A stretch of DNA of 64,000 nucleotides, taken from the NCBI RefSeq assembly GCF_009801115.1, contig NZ_VTOL01000008.1:62001-126000 (forward strand), given 5' to 3'. Below, in pieces: positions 35,680-43,683 of the stretch (positions within the stretch are counted from its first letter, which is position 1; every line of letters begins with the position of its first letter). Origin of the DNA: Dyadobacter sp. 3J3. GTDB lineage: Bacteria; Bacteroidota; Bacteroidia; Cytophagales; Spirosomataceae. Under the pieces are notes generated by a model. The model had not been told where the DNA came from. It made no database searches and saw only the letters and a list, made by a program, of their open reading frames with translations. A program made the position numbers and the translations under genes.

Positions 35680-36207
35680 CTACTTTCTGCCTAATGGAAT
35701 CAGTATTTGGCCGGATTTACCATCCTTTACATATTCCTTCCCGATCAGAATATTGCCTGATTCTAGATCCGCCAAAGTTAAAGCCAGGCATAATTGCTCC
35801 CCATGTTCTACCACTTGTCCGTATTGCATCAGTCGTGCATAAATGGGTGCATTCTGATAATCTTCTATGATTTGTTTACGAACAGTATATTCCCTGGTAG
35901 TGGTGCTATACCATAAAACCATGACTGATATTATAGTCCCCATGGCTGCAAACGGAATTGATAGCCCTAAGCCGAATCTTAGCGCCTCCTGATTATTACG
36001 AAAATTTATCTGGCTTACCTTACCCTTAATGTTCTCAGATGCTTCTTCAATTGAGCTGATTGATGCATTCATCTGGCCGGCAAAAAGCATGAACTGCTGG
36101 CTGATTTCTGTCATGACCATAGCAGACCAGTCATCCATCTCAATTCCATATTTTGCGGAGAACTGACCTTTAAGCCTTACCATTTGCTCTTTGCTAATTT
36201 TACTCAT
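35680..36207 (-). CDS. membrane protein of the ParA operon
   Basis: 175 residues from the ATG at 36207. The N-terminal 80 residues are helical and charged (ISQQFMLFAGQMNASISSIEEAS), a single membrane span lies at about residues 80-103 (FGLGLSIPFAAMGTIISVMVLWY), and the rest is soluble. Its start overlaps the ParA-like gene's end by 8 bases. I do not recognise the family. The context suggests a partner of the ATPase, perhaps positioning or stabilising the element, but that is inference. Confidence 0.65.
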   Translation of the reverse strand: MSKISKEQMVRLKGQFSAKYGIEMDDWSAMVMTEISQQFMLFAGQMNASISSIEEASENIKGKVSQINFRNNQEALRFGLGLSIPFAAMGTIISVMVLWYSTTTREYTVRKQIIEDYQNAPIYARLMQYGQVVEHGEQLCLALTLADLESGNILIGKEYVKDGKSGQILIPLGRK

Positions 36208-36898
36208 GACCAAAATTCTCTTTAAGTTCTTTTTTCATACGAATCCTTGCACCCGGTGAATAGTCACTAAGTGAATATCCCCTCCGAATGCCGTCTAACA
36301 CTTGTCCTCCAAGTAATGTTGATGGCTCAAAGTCTCCAAATCGCTTATAGAGCAAGCCCATTCTTTTACAATTATCTGCCAACTCTGCTGACAGTGCCGG
36401 AAATTGATTGAAACTTGTGATGTTCTCCCAAACGATAATTTTAAATTCATCATTCAAAACAGATACGATCTTTTGGAGATAATCGACAGATGCTTTGTAT
36501 GCTCCACCACCGCCGATGACAACATTAAATACAACTTCAAAGTTAAGCTCATCACAGAATTCACGAAATGGAATATCTCTTTGGATGAGCGCCGGAATTT
36601 GCTCAGATTCCGGAGCCCCAAAGTCCATGAATATCCTTTCGAAAGGACTTTCAGCCAGACTTTCCATATATCCCAGGAATTTATCCCGAACTAGAACATC
36701 CCGGTTATCCAACAAAGAAATTGTTTCCAGTCTTTCTGCGCCCAGAAATTTAAGTTGCCGTGTAGATGTCTGCGTGGAGCTGTCCACGTCGACAAAAAGC
36801 GAATGTTCATCAGGCACTGATAAGGCACGGCAATAAGTATGAAAACTCTTTCCTACCCCACCCTTAGATTGCAGGGTAAATTCTATAATACGACTCAT
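36200..36898 (-). CDS. ParA/MinD-like P-loop ATPase
   Basis: 232 residues. The deviant Walker A motif QSKGGVGKS lies at residues 10-18, followed by LFVDVDSSTQTS (Walker A' Asp) and MDFGAPESEQ in the switch region. This is the ParA family that segregates plasmids or positions complexes. It lies between a small upstream ORF (4-base overlap) and the membrane protein gene (8-base overlap). An array of CTTACTACA 9-mers lies upstream of the operon. It could stabilise an excised circular form of the island. Confidence 0.85.
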   Translation of the reverse strand: MSRIIEFTLQSKGGVGKSFHTYCRALSVPDEHSLFVDVDSSTQTSTRQLKFLGAERLETISLLDNRDVLVRDKFLGYMESLAESPFERIFMDFGAPESEQIPALIQRDIPFREFCDELNFEVVFNVVIGGGGAYKASVDYLQKIVSVLNDEFKIIVWENITSFNQFPALSAELADNCKRMGLLYKRFGDFEPSTLLGGQVLDGIRRGYSLSDYSPGARIRMKKELKENFGHE

Positions 36899-37251
36899 TG
36901 TTTTGAAAATTTAGATTTTATTATTTGATTTTGACTAGTGTCCAATTCGTCTGGATCAGTCCATTGAACCAATGATCCCGATGGTTTCAATTCTTCGACC
37001 CTTTTCCCAGCAGTTACCATTGGCGAACGAATTCTGTTAGCGGCTTTAACCTTACCGTGGAAATAGAACCTACAGTAGTTAATATCCTCAATTGAAACAA
37101 GGTCAGGCATACCCAAATCATCATTGATCGACTGAGCGATAAATAGTGATGATAATCCAGGCTCAAAGTAATATTGATAAAGACTGTAAAGTATTTTCCT
37201 GCGTTTTCTGTCCTTCTTCTCAAAAAGACGGATTAAAATCTCGTTATTCAT
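36895..37251 (-). CDS. hypothetical protein upstream of the ParA-like gene
   Basis: 118 residues, basic at the N-terminus (FEKKDRKRRKILYSLYQYY) and without membrane span or known motif. Its stop overlaps the ParA-like ATG (ATGA), so the two are coupled. By position it could be the centromere-binding ParB-like partner, given the 9-mer array just upstream of its start, but nothing in the sequence proves DNA binding. Confidence 0.6.
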   Translation of the reverse strand: MNNEILIRLFEKKDRKRRKILYSLYQYYFEPGLSSLFIAQSINDDLGMPDLVSIEDINYCRFYFHGKVKAANRIRSPMVTAGKRVEELKPSGSLVQWTDPDELDTSQNQIIKSKFSKQ

Positions 37252-37338
37252 AGCGTTTAATTTTGCTTACAACTCACTGTAAATCAATTATTTAAAACAG
37301 GTTTTACGTAAAAGTGTTTATATTACGAAAAATGGTGC

Positions 37339-37551
37339 TACTACACCTACTACTTACTACACTGCTTCCTATCTTATTGAAAATCAATACGATATACTCA
37401 TTTTCAAAAATATGGTTCTTACTACATATAAAATCTTCTTACTTCATTGTTATTTGGATCACCTTTGTAGTAACTTGTAGTAAGATAAAATAGACCTTCT
37501 TACTACACATAACTTTCAAACTATCAACACTATAAAGCTATTTGTAGTAAG
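37339..37551. repeat. CTTACTACA 9-mer array upstream of the ParA operon
   Basis: Direct copies of CTTACTACA at 37353, 37418 and 37499 and inverted copies (TGTAGTAAG) at 37476 and 37543, plus the near copy TGTAGTAAC at 37466 and TACTACA at 37339. They occupy the 286-bp gap between the VapE-like gene and the ParA operon and overlap the last codons of the VapE-like gene. Such arrays act as centromeres, iterons or operators. Confidence 0.6.
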
Positions 37552-38746
37552 TAGTAAGATCATTATGTAAAATATAATATCCTTTTACTGGAAATCTCTG
37601 ATCTTCGTGACCGCGTTTCTGTGACTGAATGTAACCCAGAAATTTCAACGCCTTGCCTATTTCAACCGGACTGATCTTTAATTTCCCATTGGTTTTATTT
37701 GTCAAGTCCTCACAGAAATCCGTGGCTGTGAAGAATTGATCATAATTGTCCTTAGTACCCGAAGAGTAATATTTCTGGATCAATTCAAATTCAATTGTGG
37801 TTGTCTTATACTTACTGTTAACCAGTTCGTTATCCTGAATTTCCTGAATGGTCATTTCATATTTGAATCCAGATTTGTAGAGCTGGTAGGCTTGCGACCA
37901 CACAATATTAATGTCAATATCAGATTTGTATGCCCAATCTATCTCCCGAACACCGAAGCACAACCAGCGTACACTACCCGTTTCATCAACCAAAAACTCC
38001 GCCTTATTCGTTGAACCCCAAATAGAGGCTCTTCGAGGTTCCATTTTTGGCTTACGGTCGTATGGGTGACGTACCTTTATATACGACTTGCTCATCAGGG
38101 TCTTTTGAGCGTTGATTTCTGTTTTGGACAGCGTTGATAATTCATCCTGAATGACACCGAAATTCTGGCATAAGGCGATAAGACTATCTTTATCCACTGA
38201 AATATTCTCAGCCTGATAATCTTTCAACGCTTCCGGAATCAAGAACCTTGTTAATGTGGTCTTTCCGCTGTTTTGATTATCCTGGACAAATATCAAGGCT
38301 TGTTTGTTAAAATAATCATCATTTAGTGCACAAACAACGCATCGAACAAGCCATTTCTTAAACTGGGTTACAAACCGTTCCGGATCTTCAACCTTTATGT
38401 ACTGAGCAAACTTTTCAATATAGTCTCCATGTACTTTTTCTTGCCATAGTTGCTTAGAATTGTCAAAATATGCTTCAAACGGATTAATTATTGAGACATA
38501 ATCTGAACACAAAAACGTATTGATCTCTCCTACACTCGTCTTATAACCGGCCTCTCTTGCTTCAATGTAGAGTGTATTCAGGTTTGCCGGGTAATAATCT
38601 GACATACCTTTTTCTCTTACGAGGATTTCATTTAAAATGACATTGTTCATAAATTCGTACTTAGAAGACAAGAATCTAATCATTTTAATTGTCGTACTCT
38701 TTGAAGTCTGGCCAATAGATTTTACTCCCTGATGTTTTTTCATCAT
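37538..38746 (-). CDS. VapE/VirE-type helicase-like protein
   Basis: About 402 residues from the ATG at 38746; a longer TTG frame reaches 38818. The core is a VirE/VapE P-loop: VQDNQNSGKTTLTRFL (Walker A), VIQDELSTLSKTEI (Walker B region), KVRHPYDRKPKMEPRRASIWGSTN (sensor-like Arg and Asn). Such proteins are superfamily 3-like helicases of phage satellites and integrative elements, taken to support element replication. The C-terminal 100 residues may be a winged helix (ISPVEIGKALKFLGY). No primase domain is visible. Confidence 0.8.
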   Translation of the reverse strand: MMKKHQGVKSIGQTSKSTTIKMIRFLSSKYEFMNNVILNEILVREKGMSDYYPANLNTLYIEAREAGYKTSVGEINTFLCSDYVSIINPFEAYFDNSKQLWQEKVHGDYIEKFAQYIKVEDPERFVTQFKKWLVRCVVCALNDDYFNKQALIFVQDNQNSGKTTLTRFLIPEALKDYQAENISVDKDSLIALCQNFGVIQDELSTLSKTEINAQKTLMSKSYIKVRHPYDRKPKMEPRRASIWGSTNKAEFLVDETGSVRWLCFGVREIDWAYKSDIDINIVWSQAYQLYKSGFKYEMTIQEIQDNELVNSKYKTTTIEFELIQKYYSSGTKDNYDQFFTATDFCEDLTNKTNGKLKISPVEIGKALKFLGYIQSQKRGHEDQRFPVKGYYILHNDLTTYYK

Positions 38747-38853
38747 TCTGTATTTGATATTGATTATCAGAAACAGAAATGGTATATTTGTCTCACCACA
38801 AGCACAATACCATTTCAAATAGTTAGCGAAGCGAATCTTTCCAGGTTCGCTTC

Positions 38854-39192
38854 TTACTTTTTCGCTCTGGCTGAATGTCTGTTTGCGACATAAGACCTGG
38901 CCTCTTCTTCGATTTCGTCCAAAGTCTTTTTTCTACCTGACTTTAACCAGTTAAGAAGTTCACTACGGGAAAAATACAAACGTTTCGACTTCTTCATAAC
39001 CGGAATTTTTCCAGAAGAAACCAGATTGTAGACCGTGGGTTTAGCAAGATTGAGCAGTAAAACAGCTTCGTCTATTGATAATAGATCAACAGTGTTTGAA
39101 GGTGGAGATTGAGAACCTTTTGATTTCAGTTCTAATACCAGAGACTCGATTCTTTCAAGTCTCTGGTCAATTAAATTAAACGGATTTTCCAT
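38854..39192 (-). CDS. excisionase-family HTH protein
   Basis: 112 residues from the ATG at 39192. A coiled start (NLIDQRLERIESLVLELK) precedes an excisionase-type winged HTH (LLSIDEAVLLLNLAKPTVYNLVSSGKIPVMKKSKRLYFSRSELLNWL), common as regulators in Bacteroidota integrative elements. It lies 107 bases upstream of the VapE-like gene and probably controls the element's replication or excision functions. Confidence 0.8.
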   Translation of the reverse strand: MENPFNLIDQRLERIESLVLELKSKGSQSPPSNTVDLLSIDEAVLLLNLAKPTVYNLVSSGKIPVMKKSKRLYFSRSELLNWLKSGRKKTLDEIEEEARSYVANRHSARAKK

Positions 39193-39243
39193 GTGCAGTA
39201 ATTTTTGTTTCTGCAATGTTAGAGCCCTTTTCTTTCCGTTTTT

Positions 39244-40341
39244 TCACTTTTGTAACATATGTACACTTTGTATTTCAGATTTGTATTCATTTCTTATGCG
39301 TGTTAATCTATTGTTCGTAATTGTTCGAAAATTGTTCTTCACTTTCTTAAAATCAAATCCCTCAAAATGATCAGTTAATAACTGTAAATACTTAATGCTC
39401 GCACCACTTTTATTTTCGAATAATTCATCTCCGGCTTTCAGCATAAATTGATGAAAAATTTCCTGAGTGATTCCAACTTCAAATCGATCTAATCTGATTT
39501 TCTGTTTTACCGGATTACCTAAAAACCCCATTTTAAGAAACGCAGTAAAATCTTCCATCTTCATTTGTGGAATATCTTCTTTACAAGCAGCACAACACAT
39601 CACAGAGAAAAAGTCAATTACCTCCACCATAGAAAATCCATTAAATTGATTTTTCTGCTCGCTTAAGTGAAGTAAATCTTCTTGAAAAGCTGCAAATGAA
39701 TAGTTTTCAATAGCAATGGTTTTTTCTGGAATCTCATGGTTGACAGTTATCACCGATATCTCTCTGTTAACAGCGGTTTCTGAGCTATCATCGTAAAATG
39801 AAATTTCTGATCCCTCATTGCTAACAATATTTGCTAGGCTTGAATAATTACTAGTGTCAAATTCGCCTGCCAGGAGTTTTTCCTCAAGAATTTTAAAACT
39901 TGCATCATCATCCAGCGATGCCTTTTTTAGTATAGCAAGGAATTTAGAATTTTCTAAAACTTTGGAAGTGTGTAAGAAATTGTTTCTGGTATTTCTATCA
40001 AGAAATAACGTCTTAACAATGAACACGCCAGCTACTACCATAATACCAGCAGAATATTCCTTTAGAAAAAAGAATAATACGAAGCCGAGAATTACAAAAA
40101 AAGACATTATTAGATTGACAGTCTTCTTTATCCTTGATTGCTTTCTATTATGAAAGTCCACAAACAGATAATCAGGAAGCCTATTATTTGAAAAAATTTG
40201 TATACCACAAGCAAGGTACTTTAATCGTCTAGGCAGATTGTTAGTATCGTCATAAACACCTAAATACTCATTTAAGGTATACCAGTTAATATTCATCTCT
40301 TCAACTGGGATGGGTTTCCCCTCTTTATTGATGATTTTCAT
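39244..40341 (-). CDS. hypothetical membrane protein
   Basis: 365 residues. Two membrane helices lie close together at about residues 75-112 (VNLIMSFFVILGFVLFFF; GIMVVAGVFIVKTLFL), with a soluble N-terminus and a long soluble C-terminus rich in charged residues. I do not recognise it. It starts 3 bases after the integrase stop, so it is read with the integrase and could be an accessory gene of the element. Confidence 0.65.
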   Translation of the reverse strand: MKIINKEGKPIPVEEMNINWYTLNEYLGVYDDTNNLPRRLKYLACGIQIFSNNRLPDYLFVDFHNRKQSRIKKTVNLIMSFFVILGFVLFFFLKEYSAGIMVVAGVFIVKTLFLDRNTRNNFLHTSKVLENSKFLAILKKASLDDDASFKILEEKLLAGEFDTSNYSSLANIVSNEGSEISFYDDSSETAVNREISVITVNHEIPEKTIAIENYSFAAFQEDLLHLSEQKNQFNGFSMVEVIDFFSVMCCAACKEDIPQMKMEDFTAFLKMGFLGNPVKQKIRLDRFEVGITQEIFHQFMLKAGDELFENKSGASIKYLQLLTDHFEGFDFKKVKNNFRTITNNRLTRIRNEYKSEIQSVHMLQK

Positions 40342-40344
40342 GCT

Positions 40345-41472
40345 TCAAAGTTTTATTCGGTTTGCGGCCTCAATTTTCTTTTTGTCAATCACTTTCGCAT
40401 AGATTTCTGTCGTCTTCAAATGCCTGTGCCCCAACATTTTGGATACCGTATAAATATCTGTACCTAATGTCAATTGCAAAGTGGCGTAAGTGTGACGAAA
40501 ACAGTGGAAAGTTATTTTCTTGGTGATACCGGCAAAAAGTACCCATCGTGAAAGCTGAACGTTTGTATAAGCTGAATATTTAAGCCCCTTGAATACCCGC
40601 TCCTTATCGTCCTCTCTTTCTCCCATTTGTTCAAACGCCTGTTCCGGAATGTGAAGTGTCTCGACCCCTTTCGTTTTTTGCTGGGTGAAGCGGATATAAT
40701 ACCCGTCCATTTCTGAATGCTGAACTTCCTTCCAGGTTAGTTTAATCATATCAGACCAGCGAAGCCCGCTTAAGGCTGAGAAAATTGCTGCACGTTTTAG
40801 TACAGCATGTTCGCATTCAGTTGTATTAAGTGCTTTCAACTCCTCCAATGTTAAAAATTCCCTTTGAGATTCTCCCATCGGAACGCCTTTAACTCTTAGA
40901 AGTGGGTTAATTGCAAATAATCGATCTTCAAACGCTTCATTAATACATGCCCGAAATTTATTGTAGTAGCTATAAATCGTATTATCAGCAAGGCCAGTGT
41001 GTTCGGATTTTCTGGATTTGATTGAACGCAAATAGGTTTTGAATCCTTCACAGAACTTTTCATCAACCTGGCCGAAAGTACAACTATCCTTCGTGTACTG
41101 ACACAGGTATTTATAGGTTCCATACCAGTTATCATAATTGCCCTTTGATTTATTCCGTTTCGCTGCCTTTTCCTTGAAATAGGCCAGAAAATCTTTTTTA
41201 GCCGTGAGCCTGTCTGCAAAATCAAAGTTCTGATTGATAAATTGTATCTCTCTTTCAGAACGAATGCTTTCCGCTTTTGCCTTGCTTATTCGGTTGTATT
41301 CCTTTTGTGCAGGGTTGGCCGGTTTATCGTGCAGATAAATCTTTAAAAATTCCCGGCGTGTTTCTTTTCCCGTCTCCGGAATATAAACTGCGGGATAGTA
41401 ATCGAGATAAAGACTTTTTCTGCCGTCTGCTAATATTTTTTCCCTGAGTTTGACAGTTCTTGTACGTTCCAT
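40345..41472 (-). CDS. tyrosine recombinase (integrase) of the island
   Basis: 375 residues with a complete catalytic set: Arg238 (SGLRWSD), His323-x-x-Arg326 (HCFRH), His349 (GHRH) and Tyr358 (TTEIY). An N-terminal arm-binding domain and SAM-like core-binding domain precede them. This Bacteroidota integrase type drives insertion into, and with a directionality factor excision from, a specific attachment site, here the mnmE 3' end. It follows the HTH gene by one base and sits about 620 bases from the right attachment core. The pseudogene at 10922-12051 is its diverged relative. Confidence 0.93.
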   Translation of the reverse strand: MERTRTVKLREKILADGRKSLYLDYYPAVYIPETGKETRREFLKIYLHDKPANPAQKEYNRISKAKAESIRSEREIQFINQNFDFADRLTAKKDFLAYFKEKAAKRNKSKGNYDNWYGTYKYLCQYTKDSCTFGQVDEKFCEGFKTYLRSIKSRKSEHTGLADNTIYSYYNKFRACINEAFEDRLFAINPLLRVKGVPMGESQREFLTLEELKALNTTECEHAVLKRAAIFSALSGLRWSDMIKLTWKEVQHSEMDGYYIRFTQQKTKGVETLHIPEQAFEQMGEREDDKERVFKGLKYSAYTNVQLSRWVLFAGITKKITFHCFRHTYATLQLTLGTDIYTVSKMLGHRHLKTTEIYAKVIDKKKIEAANRIKL

Positions 41473-41473
41473 G

Positions 41474-41824
41474 TTATATAAAAAGTTTATCGATTGAAAT
41501 TCTTGAAATGACTATGCGGCGGCCAAGTTTGACCGACTTGATCTTTCGGTCTCCTATCAGCCTCCATAATGTAGTGCGGCTAATCGTTAGCAGCGAGCAT
41601 GCATCTTTGATAGACAAATAGCTCTTTGTTGCTACCTCCCTTGGTGGCAATTGTTTCTTTTCAATTGTCAACTTTTCGCTCTTCTCTACCTTGACTTTAC
41701 GCGCCCTCTTTTTGTAGTTCCTCCTGTTACATTTCAAACAGCAAAACCGGGTCACGGTGGTCCTGGCAGTGAACTTATTACCACATTCCTGGCAGATTCT
41801 GATGGTTTCAATTGTTGAGCTCAT
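41474..41824 (-). CDS. zinc-ribbon/HTH excisionase-like protein
   Basis: 116 residues. A C2C2 ribbon (CQECGNKF, then CCLKC) is followed by a basic linker and an excisionase-type HTH (YLSIKDACSLLTISRTTLWRLIGDRKIKSVKLGRRIVIS). It ends one base before the integrase ATG, as the recombination directionality factors of such elements do. Seven 10-bp repeats start 7 bases before its ATG. The broken homologue at 12048-12657 has a second HTH that this protein lacks. Confidence 0.8.
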   Translation of the reverse strand: MSSTIETIRICQECGNKFTARTTVTRFCCLKCNRRNYKKRARKVKVEKSEKLTIEKKQLPPREVATKSYLSIKDACSLLTISRTTLWRLIGDRKIKSVKLGRRIVISRISIDKLFI

Positions 41825-41830
41825 AGTGCC

Positions 41831-41900
41831 TTGTTTCCTATTGTTTCTACATGTTTCAGTACGTTTCAGAATGTTTCAGAATGTTTCAGTTTGTTTCATC
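41831..41900. repeat. seven 10-bp phased repeats before the excisionase-like gene
   Basis: Seven consecutive decamers share TGTTTC in register: TTGTTTCCTA, TTGTTTCTAC, ATGTTTCAGT, ACGTTTCAGA, ATGTTTCAGA, ATGTTTCAGT, TTGTTTCATC. The exact 10-bp period places every copy on one DNA face. They lie between the start codon of the HTH gene and the attachment core. Confidence 0.8.
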
Positions 41901-41923
41901 ATTTCCCCCCTAAAACCCAAAAA

Positions 41924-41982
41924 TTTGTACCTTTTTGTACCTCGTGCCAAAAATACCATAAAAGGTACAAATCGGTACAAAA
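41924..41982. repeat. GGTACAA repeats inside the right end
   Basis: Two direct copies of GGTACAAA at 41964 and 41974 and two inverted TTTGTACC-type copies at 41924-41942. The direct pair resembles that at 12952-12972 inside the left end. They may be integrase arm sites. Confidence 0.4.
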
Positions 41983-42017
41983 AAACCAAATATTATCACA
42001 AAGCATCAAAAAAATAG

Positions 42018-42050
42018 AAAACCCTGTTAGTGTTTATCTAACAGGGTTTT
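42018..42050 (-). terminator. mnmE terminator supplied by the island
   Basis: AAAACCCTGTTAG and CTAACAGGGTTTT pair perfectly around 7 bases. Read on the - strand it follows the mnmE stop by 42 bases and ends in T residues. It lies inside the island, so it came with the insertion. Confidence 0.7.
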
Positions 42051-42092
42051 AGTTATCTTTACTTACCTTTATTTATCGTTAATTACTACTAT

Positions 42093-43460
42093 CTACTTGC
42101 CGATACAAAACTTACTAAAAATATTATCCAACAAATCATCCGTAACAATCGTCCCTGTAATTTCCCCTAAATGGTGCAAAGACAACCGGATATCCTGAGC
42201 CAGGAAATCGCCTGTAATTCCGGTATCCAATCCATTGATTACTTCATTCAAAGCATCCTGGGTTTTCAATAAATGTTCATAATGACGAAGATTTGTTACA
42301 ACAGTATCCGTTGCCGATTGTCCATAGACGCGGTTCACCAAAACCTGTGTTAATGACTGTAATCCTTGCTGCGTTTGAGCAGAAATTCCGATAATTTCAG
42401 CGTTTTCGGATTTCAATTTATTGAAAGTTTCAGGATCAATATCAATTTTGTTATATACCCAAAGTAAATCCTTCCCAGATGCCAATTCTGTGGCAACCTG
42501 TTTGTTTTCCAGAAAAGTTTGTTCACTATCAAAAAGAAAAATCACAATATCCGCTTTTTCCATAGCTCCACGAGAACGTTCAATTCCAATCGATTCTACC
42601 AGATCCGTAGTTTCACGAATTCCGGCCGTATCGATAAATCTGAATTTCAAACCTTCCAACACCATCGTGTCTTCAATCACGTCACGGGTTGTGCCTGCAA
42701 CGCTGGTTACGATCGCTTTTTCCTCATTTAAAAGCGCGTTCAGTAAGGTTGATTTTCCAACATTTGGCGAACCAATGATCGCTACCGGCACACCTTCTTT
42801 TATGGCATTTCCATAATCAAAAGATTCGATTAAGGGCGCTATTGTCTGGCGTAGTTTATTAATCAGTTTTCTTAAATCATCTCTTTCAGCAAACTCCACA
42901 TCTTCTTCGCCGAAATCCAGTTCCAGTTCAACCAGCGATGCGAAATGAATTAATTCGGTACGTAGTGACGCCAGCTTCTTGGAAAAACCTCCTCTTAGTT
43001 GATTCAACGCTGTTTTATGACTTGCTTCTGAATCTGCTGCAATCAGATCCGCTACGGCTTCTGCTTGTACCAAGTCAAATTGTCCGTTCAAAAATGCGCG
43101 TTGGGTGAATTCACCCGGACGTGCTATTCTGGCTCCTTTTTTTATGAGAAGTTTTAAAATCTGTTTGATAATATAATCCGACCCGTGACAGGAAATCTCG
43201 ACCGAATCTTCTTTCGTAAAGGATTTTGGTGTTTTAAAAACGGTTACCAAAACTTCGTCAATTAATTCAGTATCTGATTGTATCGTGCCAAAATGTGCGG
43301 TATGGCTCTCGACTAAATTTAGGTTTTTGCCTTTAAATATATCATTGACGATTGAAATCGAATCAAGTCCTGAAACGCGTATAACTGCAATTGCGCCAAC
43401 ACCTGAGGGTGTTGCCAAAGCACAAATTGCTTCCTGTTGGTGTATCATCGTATTATTCAT
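42093..43460 (-). CDS. mnmE: tRNA modification GTPase MnmE
   Basis: 455 residues, complete. The N-terminal folate-binding domain (ICALATPSGVGAIAVIRVSG) is followed by helices and an inserted G domain with GSPNVGKSTLLNALL (P loop), VAGTTRD (switch I), DTAG and NKID. The C-terminus is FCIGK; its Cys is conserved in the family. With MnmG it makes the xm5 modification at wobble U34 of tRNAs. The island inserted at its 3' end leaves the protein unchanged because the attachment core restores the last codons and a TAG stop. Confidence 0.97.
   Translation of the reverse strand: MNNTMIHQQEAICALATPSGVGAIAVIRVSGLDSISIVNDIFKGKNLNLVESHTAHFGTIQSDTELIDEVLVTVFKTPKSFTKEDSVEISCHGSDYIIKQILKLLIKKGARIARPGEFTQRAFLNGQFDLVQAEAVADLIAADSEASHKTALNQLRGGFSKKLASLRTELIHFASLVELELDFGEEDVEFAERDDLRKLINKLRQTIAPLIESFDYGNAIKEGVPVAIIGSPNVGKSTLLNALLNEEKAIVTSVAGTTRDVIEDTMVLEGLKFRFIDTAGIRETTDLVESIGIERSRGAMEKADIVIFLFDSEQTFLENKQVATELASGKDLLWVYNKIDIDPETFNKLKSENAEIIGISAQTQQGLQSLTQVLVNRVYGQSATDTVVTNLRHYEHLLKTQDALNEVINGLDTGITGDFLAQDIRLSLHHLGEITGTIVTDDLLDNIFSKFCIGK
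42095..42108. other. right attachment repeat inside mnmE
   Basis: ACTTGCCGATACAA, identical to 12898-12911, covers the last codons of mnmE and one base of its stop. Confidence 0.75.
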
Positions 43461-43638
43461 GCTGCAAAGATCGTACTCATTACGCTATTTATTCAATGGC
43501 CCGAAAAATTTCATTCGTTTATAGTCAACACAGAATTTTAAAAATTGATTTTAAAGGTCAAAAAATTAAAGGACCAGCTAAAACAGTTATAATCTTGTAC
43601 TGATTTCAAATTATTTACCGATTTCTTTTGTTACCCTT

Positions 43639-43646
43639 TATCTTTG
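43639..43646 (+). promoter_or_regulatory. candidate -7 box before queE
   Basis: TATCTTTG matches TAnnTTTG, 38 bases before the queE TTG. No convincing -33 element is seen at the usual distance. Confidence 0.35.
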
Positions 43647-43683
43647 TACTCATTTTATTTATTGTTTACCTACTTTTTGAATT

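Larger units (their letters stand above)
12898..42108. mobile_element. 29-kb genomic island in the mnmE 3' end, carrying BREX
   Basis: The island is bounded by the 14-bp direct repeats at 12898-12911 and 42095-42108. An intact tyrosine integrase and its excisionase-like partner lie next to the mnmE end. Contents from left to right: a RhuM remnant, an AbiE toxin-antitoxin pair, a PD-(D/E)XK nuclease, a type I BREX operon with a nested ATPase-HNH pair, an hsdS scrap, a HupE gene set, MobC-like and oriT-like sequences, a ParA operon, a VapE-like gene, HTH genes and the integrase. Insertion at the 3' end of mnmE (trmE, thdF) is known from SGI1-type islands. No relaxase or type IV secretion gene is visible. 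Confidence 0.8.

Noticed and set aside
41831..41900. CRISPR or VNTR array
   Set aside because: Units are 10 bp with no spacers and no cas genes; period and position suit protein-binding sites.
42095..42108. tRNA gene as the insertion target
   Set aside because: The repeat is the 3' end of mnmE; no tRNA-like fold is found next to either copy.
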